Below, piece after piece: positions 45,000 through 55,924 of a stretch of 64,000 bases of DNA. A model generated the notes under the pieces. That model was not told where the DNA came from, did no database searches, and was given only the letters and a program-made list of their open reading frames with translations. Source of the DNA: Dillenia suffruticosa (taxonomy: Eukaryota; Streptophyta; Magnoliopsida; Dilleniales; Dilleniaceae). Position 1 is the stretch's first letter; every line of letters starts with the position of its first letter. Location of the stretch: positions 8,742,001 through 8,806,000 of the forward strand of contig JAVTVX010000010.1 in NCBI GenBank assembly GCA_033439265.1, in the 5' to 3' direction. A program made the translations under genes and the position numbers.

Positions 45000-45640
45000 A
45001 GGTTAGGTTGGAGTGCAGAGAAGTGAAGTGCAGTGGTGAAGTGTAGCTGGAGATAGTGAGAAACAGTGCAGTGCAGCGGGAGTTGTGGAAATTTGAAGTT
45101 GACTGTTTTGAAATTTTGAAAGGCACGGACTGTGGCAGCAGCAGCGTTTCCTGTCGTTGCAGCAGAGCCTGTTCGCATGTGAATGTGCGTGGCGTGGACT
45201 GAGGGGAGTGCTGCGATGCGAGGAGGAGCATCGTGGCAGCAGCGTGAAATTTTGAAATCTAACTGTTGGCATGTGAATGTGCGTGGCGTGGCGCGGACGG
45301 GTGTGCGAGGTGGACTCCATTGTGATGAACACATCAATTCATGTCGTGGCTGCCAGCTTTTAACAGTTAACAAGTGACCATCAATTCATGTCAATAGGTT
45401 AGGTTGGAGTGTTGAAGTGTACTGAAGTGTAGCTGGAGAGAGAGCGCAGAAAGTGGAAATTTCGTGGCAGCAGCGTTCACTGAAAGGCGCGGACTGAGTG
45501 GAGTGCAATGTGCGACGTGGAGGACTCCTGTCGTGGCAGCAGCAGCGTTTCCTGTCGTGGCAGCAAAGCCTGTTCGCATGTGAATGTGCGTGGCGCCGAC
45601 TAAAGGGAGTGCTGCGCGCGTTCAAATTTTGAATTGATGG
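45000..45640. repeat. Diverged tandem duplication, about 395-bp offset, upstream of the 563-aa ORF
   Basis: GGTTAGGTTGGAGTG occurs at 45,002 and 45,397, and GTTTCCTGTCGTNGCAGCA at 45,147 and 45,548. GCATGTGAATGTGCGTGGCG occurs three times (about 45,175, 45,270 and 45,576). The region is less AT-rich than its surroundings. Frames in it are not supported as genes. Confidence 0.8.
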
Positions 45641-48600
45641 TGAACAGAAGCATTAAACAGGCCTACAGCTGAATCCAGTTGTCTATCTCTTCCATGGCAG
45701 GACTTGTGCAGTGCGGACATCATCTTATCACGACTCCAATCACGGTTGTCAGTCGTCGGGCCTCTTGTCCTTGTGTGGAACGGAATGTAACCATCACAAG
45801 AGACAGTTTTCCAACTTCACAACTCTCAAAATTTTAAATTTTAAATGCAATTAAAAGATAATATTTATACTCCGCTATTTATAAATATATTAAATTTAAT
45901 AGCTATTTATAAAAATATTAAATTTAATATTTTGTATAGAGGAAATTACTATCTTCTTTTTTATAAATATAATACTTTAAATAATAATAATTGATAAATA
46001 TGTAACATGATTTAATCTTCATCTTACATTTATCCAACCCAGTCAAATCTATTTTTTAAACTTCATCCCAATAATAATCCCAATAATAATGGAAAAAATC
46101 AATGAAAGGAAATGGCCATCAGAACCAAAATATGAAAATTATGAAAAATAAATATCCTCATTTCAAAAAATTTGTTGAAAAATTAATAATTTAATAAATT
46201 TGGTATTTATTTTCTTTTTGGGCACCACTTTTATTTATTTATTTGAAAATGATTCTGGATTTTTCAACAACATTTTTATTTTTATTATAACTATTGAAAC
46301 CTATTTTTTTTTAATCCTACTCATAATTTAACATAATTAAAAAAAAGCCAAGAACAATACTAGCCATCACATATACTCTCCCCTCCTCCTCCTCCTCCTG
46401 GCCATGGGAAAAGACAATGAACTTGTGGATTTGTGTGTGTGAGAGAGTGAGAGAGAGTGGGAGAGAGAAAGTGTACGGAACTCATTTTCTACACAATTCC
46501 ATTTAAATTCATTAAAATAATTCATTAAAATAATGAAATGTTAAATAATTGTAAAATTTATATATTTTTAAAATTGGTGGAGGTGAAAAATAAATGATTT
46601 GAGTTAATACAGATTTAAAAAATGTCTGTGGTGCGTGTGGTAAATGTGGTGCGTGCGGAATAATGGTGCGGAATAATGGTGGCACGGATATTGTGGAGTG
46701 GTAATCGAGCCAAAATCCAATCATGCCAGCCATAAATTCGTTCGATTCTGGCCACGCCCCATAAAGCCCCATAAATGCTTAGATTCATTGATCCTCTAAT
46801 TTGCCGCGCCCTCAGATTTGCCACGCCGATGCCGCAGAGGTTCTTGACATAAGAGTCTAGTGTTGAATAAGTATAAGAGTAGAGTAAGAGTGTTGAATAA
46901 GAGTAAGAGTTTAGAGTTTAAGAATTTAAGAGTTTAATGCTCAATAAAAGTAAGAGTTTAGTGTTGAATTAGTGTTGAAACTAAGGTCAAGAAATATGAT
47001 ACAACCCATTCAAAAATCTCAAAAATCATCCTATGCAAATCAATTAATTGAACAGAGAGGGAGAGAGGGGAGAGAGGGGAGAGAGGACATGATTCAAAAA
47101 AGAATTTTTATTTATTTAAAAATTAATTTTAAATTAAAAAATTATATATTTTATTCAAATTTTACTTTAAATAAAAGTATTAAAAAAAACTTTTAAGAAT
47201 ATCCTCCATTTATTTTATATATATATATATATATATATAGAACTTAAATTATTTTAAAGAAAATAAATAAAGAACAAATAAAGATGGGGAATTGATCCGT
47301 AAAAAAAATAAAGCTACAACTTTTGATTCTCCATAAAATTTTTTCAATAATATACTAACTCTTTTTTTAAATATATATACTTAAATATATATATATATAT
47401 ATATATATAGTTTGATATTGAATTGATTTCTATTTAAAAAATTAAATTTAAATACTAAAATTTGTATAATAATTTACATATTTTATAAATTACTAAACTT
47501 CAAATTAATATAATAAAATTTTGTTTTAAATTTGAAACTTTAGTATAATTTAAAAATTTAGAATAATTACCAAAGACTTATATTTGCTTATGTATGTATG
47601 GTGTGTGGTGTGTGGTGTGTAGTGTGTATTGTGTATGGAGTTTTACTTAAGGTGTGTGGTGTTAAGGTGAGGTGTGGTGTGTATTGTGTATGGAGTTTTA
47701 CTTTGTGGTGTTAAGTGGTGTTAAGGTGAGGTGATATGGTTTAGTTTACTTTTGATTTAATATATTTCATCTAATATAATAATTTTATCAAATCTCAAAT
47801 CTTTCTATCAATTAAACCCATCATTATAAATATTAATCTAAAATCTTTCAATCAATCAAACTCATAATTAAAAACACTAATTATAAACACTTACCCACTA
47901 ACACAATAAATACTAACCCCCTAACACACCAACACACTAGCTAAACTAAACTAAACTAAGGTTCATTATTAATCTATCAATCTTAAAATTTTACAATATA
48001 ATCAGATATATATATATATTTATATATATATATATATATAATATAATATAATCAATTACAAATTATAATAACTTCTTTTTTTTATTATTAGATTTTTAAT
48101 TTTGATTAAAAATATTAAGTTACTTATTATAAATTATTTGATAGATGTGGAGAAAAAAATGATAAAAGAAATTTTATTGTAATGTTAAAAATTTTATATG
48201 TAACTAAAATATGAAGGAATATTAAAAAAATATAATTAATAAGATAAAGAAAAATATATATATATTTTTTTAAGTTATAAAGCTGTTTTTTTTAAAAAAA
48301 ATATTATAAAAATATTTATTTTTTAAAATCTATCTACTTTTCTGGTCTCTAACTCTTTCTCTCTTTGGTCACCTCACTATCTTTCGATTTCCCCGTCTCC
48401 CCTCTCTACCTTTCCATTTCCCTCTCACACTCACACTCACACTCACACACACACACACATTGAAAATTTAAAGGCGCCACATTGAAAATTTAAAAATTTA
48501 AAATTTAATCCAATAAAAATTTTTCAAATTTGAAAATTTAAAAGGCTCCACATTGAAAATTTAAAAATTTAAAATTTAATCCAATAAAAATTTTTCAAAT

Positions 48601-49190
48601 ATGATTTAAAATATTTACCTAAACTTTTCATATTTTTATATGACACTAAATTAAATTATATCTTTATTAAATTATAATTAAAATTAAATCTATGATTATA
48701 TTTATGTTAACAAAATGAAATGACAAAATAATTACAAGATTAATTAATAATTTATTCTAATAAATTAATTAAGAGAGATATTAAATTAAATCACATAATA
48801 AAAACACTCCATCTAAAACTTAAATTTTATCTTATTATTATTATTTTTCTATTAAATTCTTTATTCAATATTAATTTATTAATTTATATTGTTCTTTAAA
48901 ATTTCCTTCTCTCTTTTCAAATATATTTTCTTTTAAAATATTTTTTTGCCTATATTAATTATTAAGTTTAGGGAAGTATTAATATAAATAATTTAGTTAT
49001 TTATATGTTTTTTTAAATTAATAATATTATTAATTAATATATGAAATGATATAAATTTATTATTTTATATAATAGTGTTATGATATATTGTAATATATTA
49101 TTATAATATATTATACTTATTTCATGAATTTTATTTTTTTTTAAATCGTAAAGGATTTTTTTTTCTTAAAAAGAATTGAAGAAAATGAGA
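45640..49190. other. AT-rich filler of the giant CACTA element with simple repeats
   Basis: Over 3.5 kb without a supportable gene. It includes (TCC)n at 46,382-46,399, a GA/GT tract at about 46,433-46,470, (TA)n at 47,215-47,240, 47,384-47,410 and 48,005-48,045, and GTGTG-rich repeats at 47,595-47,740. A (CA)n/CTCACA tract lies at 48,424-48,462 and a duplicated 71-bp unit at about 48,474-48,615. Confidence 0.6.
48474..48615. repeat. Tandem repeat, about 71-bp unit, two copies
   Basis: CCACATTGAAAATTTAAAAA followed by TTTAATCCAATAAAAATTTT occurs twice in direct orientation. Confidence 0.85.
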
Positions 49191-49197
49191 TAAGTGC

Positions 49198-49335
49198 CGG
49201 GATGAAATTTCTTTAGTGATGCACGCCGCTCGGGCTCCCCACAAGAAGGCATGCGTCGCATGTGACACGCGCCCGCGAGCCAACACGCCCGGGCCCCGCT
49301 ATAGCATCTGGGGAGGAGCTTGCGGTCTTTTTTGT
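49198..49335. repeat. Isolated GC-rich island
   Basis: About 130 bp with GCATGCGTCGCATGTGACAC, GCGCCCGCGAGCC and CGCCCGGGCCCCGC words, sharply bounded by AT-rich DNA. It shares CGCCCG/GCATGC vocabulary with the other islands. Confidence 0.65.
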
Positions 49336-52300
49336 TTTTGTTTTTTTGTTTCTAAATATTTAAATTTTTAATATTATTATTTTATATTATTATTTTATTT
49401 TAAGTTGTTAATATTATTAATTTAAATAATGTGTTTTTAAAATTTTTTATCAATTAAAAAAATTAAGTAATAATATTAATATTAATTTATTTAAATTCAC
49501 ACTTATTTTATAAATAATAACCCAATTTCTATTTTACTACCAAATTACCCTTTCTTTCTTTACCTAATTTAAAAACACAACAAAAACATTTTTTTTTTAA
49601 TTTATGTAAATGATTTCTAGTTAATATGATGATTTCTATTTAATATATATATTCAATTTAATACCTATATAAACTATAAATACACCTAAACTCTAAACTA
49701 TAAACTATTATAATTTTAAATTTTTGAACAAAAGGCATCTTTTATTCATACATGTTTCTTTCTCGCATCTTTTATTCATATTCATACATTTATATAATAA
49801 TGATAGAAAATTTGCTAAGTTTCATAAATTATTTTAAAATTGAAAAAATCTTTATATGAAATCTATAAACTATATTAATTAATTCTATAAACTATATTAA
49901 TTAATTTAAAAGATGTCAAATTAATTAATATTAAATGTATTGATTAATTTTAATCATTAAATGTGAATTATTAAATGTTAAATGTCAAATGAAACCTACT
50001 CATTAATTTTAAAATGTCAAATATAAAAATATGTTGAGATATACTTGAATTTTGTGGTGTGCAGGTGGAATCACTATAATATTTAATATATTGTAATTAT
50101 AATACTATATTATATAAAATTAGATAAATTCATTTAAAATAATATTATTAATAATTGTTATTTTTAAATATATAAAAGCATAAAAAAATTACTCCAATAA
50201 AATTTTAAGTAAATAAGTAATAAGTGTGATAGGTGTGTATAGTAAATAAGTTATAAGTTGTAAGTATTAGTAAAAGTATGAAAAAAATTTAGGATTAAGA
50301 AATTAGAAATGCCGCCGAAAATTGTTTGGGAAAATCTTTGTCACCGCCATTCAACCTGTTTTTAAAAATTTTAAAGTTTCTTCTTACATCTTTATTTTCA
50401 TTCATCAATTCATTTACATGTGATTATTATAATTTATTATTTACAATATTTTACTATTTATTTTTAATAGGCATAAAAGTAAATAAATAAATTTATTAAT
50501 GTTTATTATATTTTTGTAATTTGTTTTTAGTCAAAAAAAAGGAACATTATTTTGTGATAAAATGATAGTGTAATATTTTCAAAATATATCAATTTTATTT
50601 AACACATAAAATTATAATATATTTATATATAATATAATATTATATTTTATAAAATATAATATTATAATTGATTCACATATATTATAATAATATTTGATAA
50701 TAGTTGAGTTGAGTTGACTCCGTTCCACAATCATTTTCATAATTGAAAATATTGTTGAGCGGTCATTTCGATAAATATGTTTTTAATAGGAAGATTCTGT
50801 GATAAGAGAAATCAAACAAAATGACAAAATGACAAAATGACAAAATGACAAAATGCAGTGTTCTGTGTTGGTGTAGAAACAAATGGGATTGAGATTTGAA
50901 AGTGTGATAAAAAATATGTGAGAAATCGCTTGTCACAATTTTAATATTTTAGATTCTTCTTAGAAATTCATAATTAATTAAAACAAATCCAAATCTACTC
51001 ACCCAATTTAAATTTAAATGATCTACTCACCCAACAAATGATGTTTTTTTCTATTATAATATTTATCGGACATCTTATTATATTATTGATATTATTATAT
51101 TATTGATATTATTGATATTATTGATATTATTGATTGAAAATTGCTAAATTTCTTTTATAATTGTTATAGGTGATGAGATTTTGTGAATTCAATAGAGGAA
51201 TAGAGAAAGAAGAAAGAAGACTAGAGAAAGAAGAAAAAGAAGAAGGAATAGAGAAAGAAGAAAGAAGACTAGAGAAAGAAGAAAAAGAAGAAAGAAGGTT
51301 ACGCTTTCAAATTTATTTTTGTTAAGCTTTCAAATTTATTTTTGGTAAGGTTTAAATTTATTTTTCAATAAATTTAACAATTATTTATTTTATGTGTACA
51401 TTTTTTATTTTGTCAAAGAAGAAGACTTGAATTCCCAGAATGAATTCCCAGAATCCCAGAATGATTTCGTAGACTTTAATTGTTTGGATGAAAAAAAACA
51501 TCTAAATTTTGAATTTAGTTAAAATTGAATTAACTTTTAAAATTGAATTAACTCATGAGAATTGAATTTAGTTAGAAGATGGACATTTTCTATTTATTTT
51601 TTATATTACACGATTAATTACTGATTATTAATCTCTACCACCAGTCAAATATCATTCTTTAATTTTTTTCATCTACTTATTATTCTTATTATTATATTTA
51701 TTATTATATTTAGTTGTCTCGGGTGCAGAGAAAGCAAGCACAAATGAAAGTGGGGCTGAAAGCCCAAAAGAAAGTGGGCCGAAACCAAGCTTGTATTTGT
51801 ATTTGTATGTCTTATTTAATTTTTTTTTTATATACTCTTAGGTTTTATTTTTCTTGTAATTTTTAAATTTTATTACTTATAGTTTCATTTTATTTTTCAG
51901 GATTTTTTTGAGAACAATTTTTTTTCTCAAAACTTTTATTTGTGGATGATTTTATATTGAAGATGAAGAAAAAGAGGAAAATGAAAGATGGAGGAAAAAA
52001 GTTTCAAACAAGAGAAAAGAAAAAAGGAGAACAGAAAAAAAATAGGAAAGAAGGAAAATTGAGAGGATGATGGATTGTGATTTGATGTATAAAAAATATT
52101 TTCTTTAATATTTTTAAACACCCATATTTATACACCACTACCTATAACATATTTTCTCAAAACAAAAATTACCGTTAGTTTATTTTTATTCTTTTGATTT
52201 TTTTTTTTACACTTTACATTGGGTTTATTTTGGGTTTGGTTTACTTGACCAACCCAGCCAGCCTTGTTTATTTATTGATGAAAGGTGAATGTTTCATCGA

Positions 52301-52905
52301 GGAAAGTCAACCTTGATGGACTTGATCGATGTGAGTGAGTAGCAAACTTCGTCAATCAAGCGCTCAGTGAGCTTTTTTTTTTTTTCTTTTTCCATGTATA
52401 AAAATATATTTGAAATTTTTTTGATTTTATGAGATATGATAACACTATTTTTCTGAAAAAAAAAATAATCGTATTTTTGTTTTTTATATTTATTTTGAGT
52501 TTTCAAATATTAGCATATATGATATAGGTATTTTTTTTTCTCCTCAAATTGTACTCATACTATGGCATCATATTTTGTGATCGATAAAGAAATTTTCTTC
52601 CAATATTTATCGCCATGCCAAAAAAAATTTAAATTAAGTATTCAATATTAATTAGACTCGGAAAAAAATATTTAAATCTCATTTTTTTGTAACATATTTT
52701 CAAAATTCAAAATGTGCTAAAATAAAATAATATCCACTAAGAATCCAAATTATATTTATAAACACATTTATAACTTCATAAATATTAAAATTACAAATAT
52801 TAATTTATTATTTGTATGCTCCAAATTCTAATATTAAAAACTAGAGCAATAATAAATTTAAATAAAAATTATAAATAGATATTTATAATTTTTAATATTT
52901 ATAAA
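49336..52905. other. AT-rich filler of the giant CACTA element
   Basis: About 3.5 kb of AT-rich DNA with simple repeats: (ACAAAATG)n at about 50,818-50,855, ATTATTGAT repeats at 51,080-51,135 and a purine repeat at 51,190-51,297. Short Phe/Lys-rich frames (for example the minus strand near 51,936-52,506) are low-complexity and not supported as genes. Confidence 0.6.
51190..51297. repeat. Purine-rich tandem repeat
   Basis: AATAGAGAAAGAAGAAAGAA and GACTAGAGAAAGAAGAAAAA occur twice in direct orientation, giving a long all-purine strand. Confidence 0.85.
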
Positions 52906-52909
52906 TTTA

Positions 52910-53215
52910 AACTCGCGGGCGCCTGCTAGCATGGCCGGACGCCAGGGCAAGCCAAGCTTGCCCGCATAGTGGCATCCCTGGACGCCCGCGCTGCATCAGC
53001 ACGTAACAAGGGCGCCCCAACTGCCACTGCCATCCCTGGGCCCCACGTGGACCCCGCTGCCATGCGCGCATGTAGCGCGCGGGTGCCGTGCTCCCATGGT
53101 CTGGCGCCTGCGTTGCCATGCGCGGGGGCTTGCATGGGTACATGCAGCGCACGGTGTCATGCTCGGACGCCAGGCATGCCAGGGCGCCCGCGATCGTTCT
53201 TGCGTGAGCACATGC
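52910..53215. repeat. GC-rich island with minisatellite character
   Basis: Words such as CGGACGCCAGG, GCGCCCGCG, CATGCGCG and GCATGGGTACATGCAGCGC recur. Open frames on both strands (up to 105 aa) overlap it and are attributed to base composition. Confidence 0.75.
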
Positions 53216-53395
53216 ATATCTCAATTTATTTATTTATAAATATAAATTCTATAAAAATTTAAAATAATTAATAAAAAATACAAACAAATTAATTATATTA
53301 AATTAAATTATATTAAGTTACATTAATAAAATTAACAAAAATAATAAAAATATACATAGTTTATCTTCTGATATCTTATATCTTATATATCTTAT

Positions 53396-53442
53396 GTGCG
53401 GGCGGGCGCCGGCACTGGCATGCCCGGGCGCCCGCGCTGGAA
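53396..53442. repeat. Short GC-rich island
   Basis: GCGGGCGGGCGCCGGCACTG and GCATGCCCGGGCGCCCGCG, the same words as at 785-810 in the nested element. Confidence 0.7.
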
Positions 53443-53774
53443 GCACAAAATGCACTTTGATATTTCACCCGGCCCACATTTACTCTCTAAATTTTATTAT
53501 AAAATTTAATATTTATATAATAAATATTTACTCACCTTTCCTCTCTAAATTTTATATATAAATTTAAAATATAACAAAAGTAAAATGTAATATTTATATA
53601 ATAAATATATAATATAATTTGATATAATAAATAAATTATATTTTATTTTAACCCGAATAGGACCATTTTCAAAATTTTTACTAAATTTCGGGTATGATGA
53701 TTTTATATAATTTAATAAAATAACAATATTAAATAAAATATTAAATAATAATAAAAAAATTGGCCAGTTAGCCG

Positions 53775-53935
53775 GTTAGCGACGGATATGAATCCGTCGC
53801 CCGTTAGCGACGGATAAGAATCCGTCGCCAGTGAGCGACGGACATAATCCGTCGCTAAGAAATAACATGGCGACCAGCGCGCAGGCCGCCCAGGCAGGCG
53901 CCCGGGAGTGCATGCGCCGGCGCCCGCGGAATTTT
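53775..53935. repeat. Palindromic GCGACGGA repeats next to a GC island
   Basis: Three GTTAGCGACGGAT ... ATCCGTCGC hairpin units (53,775-53,860) are followed by a GC-rich stretch with GCGCAGGCCGCCCAGGCAGG and GCGCCGGCGCCCGCG (53,872-53,932). Confidence 0.8.
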
Positions 53936-54134
53936 TATTTATTAAATTAATTAAATAATATATATTTTAATTAATACTAAATATATGGTTTTTTAAATAA
54001 TTAAATCATATTATTTTCCTAAAAATTTGAAATATAATAATAACATGTAAATTAAAATATTATAAAAAATTAATATGATTCGATAATATAAATTATTAAA
54101 TTATAATAAAATTAAAATAAAATTCACAAATTCA

Positions 54135-54415
54135 AGCGACAGTCGAAACAGCGACGGATTATGATGAAACAGCGAAGGATTATGAATCCGTCACCGATAC
54201 AGCATTGCCGACACAGCGACGGATTTTGAATCCGTCGCTGAAACAGCGACGGATTTTGAATCCGTAGCCGAAACAGCGACGGATTATTTATCCGTCGCCG
54301 AAACAGCGACGGATTATTTATCCGTCGCCGAAACGGCGACGGATTTCTAATCCGTCGCCAAAATAGCGATGGATTTCTATCCGAACTAGCGACGGATTTG
54401 GAAATCCGTCGCAAT
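54135..54415. repeat. Array of about nine 30-bp palindromic units
   Basis: The units are AAACAGCGACGGATTTTGAA then TCCGTCGCCG, each an inverted repeat around a short AT spacer. This is a dense candidate binding array near the right end of the giant CACTA element. Confidence 0.9.
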
Positions 54416-54629
54416 TACTACTAAATTAATTTTTTTCTTTAAATTTTAATTAAATTTTATGTTCTTTAATTATTTATAAAAAATTTAAGCCAAAATAAAT
54501 TTTAACTTCAATATAATATATTAATAAAATCAAAAGAAATATAAGAAAAATAAATTTCTATTTATTAAAAAAAACTAAATTCAAAAGAAAAATAAGAAAA
54601 ATAAATTTCTATCTATTTAAAAAATTTTC

Positions 54630-54890
54630 AGCAACGAATTTAGCCACGAAAATGTTTTTGTCACTAATTAGCGACGACGTTTGCTACGAATTTTATTTCT
54701 CCGTGGCTAATTTAGCCACAAGTATTTCGTCGTCGCAAAAATTGTGACAAAATGGCGACGAATAAATTTTGTCACTAATTTTGTCGCAAAATGGCAACGA
54801 ATTTGTTTTTGTCGCTAAAGTTGTCGCAAAATAGCGACGATTAGTTTCCGTCGCAAAATTTCGTGACTAAAACCGTGTTTTTTTGTAGTG
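54630..54890. repeat. Right subterminal repeats and terminal inverted repeat
   Basis: GCGACGAAT / TTCGTCGC / GTCGCAAAATGGCGACGAAT words end in GTTTTTTTGTAGTG at 54,890, followed by the TTT TSD. Confidence 0.9.
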
Positions 54891-54893
54891 TTT

Positions 54894-55547
54894 GGCCTCT
54901 TTTCCCATCCATTTTGTTTTTTTTTTTTTCCCTCTCCTTTCCCTTTCATCCTTTTCCCTCTTCTTTCTATTTCCTCGGACTATTTGTTATCTCTATAATT
55001 TTCACATCTCTGATTCCCTCTTTATATTTCTTCTACTTATCGAACACTGGAATTTTCATTCTCTAATTTTTTCTAGTAAACCACTAAAACTGTTGTCAAA
55101 TTTGAAGAAAAATCTATTATTTGTCCCATGAAAAGGATACATATCTTCAATTATAACTTTTAATTTTTAGAATATTATAAGTGAATTGTTTTCTTGTTGA
55201 TCTTTTAGATTTTCTATTATAGTTTTATAATTCATGTTTATTACTTAAAGAAGTATCTTATAATTTTTTTGCACCCTTACCACTAGGTCTTAGGTCCACC
55301 ACTACTAACTTCCGCTATGCAACAATGGAGGAATAAGTGTTTGAATAGAAGAATGTAGATTCAACTTCAGTGAATTTGGGGTAGGGAAAGAGAATCAAAT
55401 TAGTTTTCATACCACCAATCTAGTTTCAAACCCTAATTTTAGATGCCAATTTTACCCATTGTAATTTAATTCAGCATAATTTATTGAAGAAGATGTTATC
55501 AACAAAACATCCAAAAGCAGAATTATCATAGCACATAGAGTTATCTA
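54894..55547. other. Intergenic DNA between the giant CACTA element and a copia fossil
   Basis: T-rich and C/T-rich DNA without supportable genes; short Phe-rich frames at 54,863-55,131 are low-complexity. Confidence 0.5.
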
Positions 55548-55924
55548 CGAAAGATAAAAGTTAGAGGAGAATAATTTTGGAGATTAAAAGGCTCACCAAG
55601 TGTTTTGATTTCTTCTTGTACTTATAGTACATTGAGGATTGCTATACATGGAGTGTTATTTAAAATAAAGTATAATTCTTATAATACAACAAACATATTA
55701 TGATTCCTTAATCATAGTGAATGAGCATGAATCTTGGAAATTAATTGACTTGCCAATTCTAATATGATCATTTGCATGAATCTCGAGATTTGGTTGGCTT
55801 GTTAATTCTAGCAATATCATCTACATGAATCTTGGGATGTAATTGACTTACCAATTATGGGATTTAGTTGACTTGCCAATTCTTATAGAATTATCTGCAT
55901 GAATCTCGTCAATATGGCCTCACA
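55548..55924 (-). repeat. 3' LTR of the minus-strand copia fossil
   Basis: Shares AATATCATTT/AATCATAGTGAATGAG, AATTGACTTGCCAATTCT and CTGCATGAATCTCG words with the right LTR but is about 290 bp shorter. Confidence 0.75.

Larger units (their letters stand above)
31368..54890 (-). mobile_element. Giant (23.5 kb) CACTA En/Spm element with intact transposase genes
   Basis: The left end is CACTACAAAAAAAAACCC at 31,368. The right end, inverted, is CACTACAAAAAAACACGG at 54,890. The first 13 bases are identical and both ends carry GCGACGGA-type subterminal repeats. TTT at 31,365-31,367 and 54,891-54,893 forms a 3-bp TSD, the CACTA size, though in T-rich surroundings. All three main genes read on the minus strand: TNPA-like (32,456-35,935), TNPD-like (36,202-39,985) and a PF20167-like ORF (42,984-44,675). 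The remaining DNA is tandem repeats, GC-rich islands and AT-rich filler. No other CACTA terminus was found inside. An alternative is two neighbouring or nested elements whose inner ends are lost. Confidence 0.75.

Noticed and set aside
52907-53262. Overlapping 69-105 aa frames
   Set aside because: GC-rich island with frames open by composition on both strands.
54135-54415. CRISPR-like array of 30-bp palindromic repeats
   Set aside because: The units are contiguous with no unique spacers, in a plant nuclear transposon end; they are CACTA subterminal repeats.
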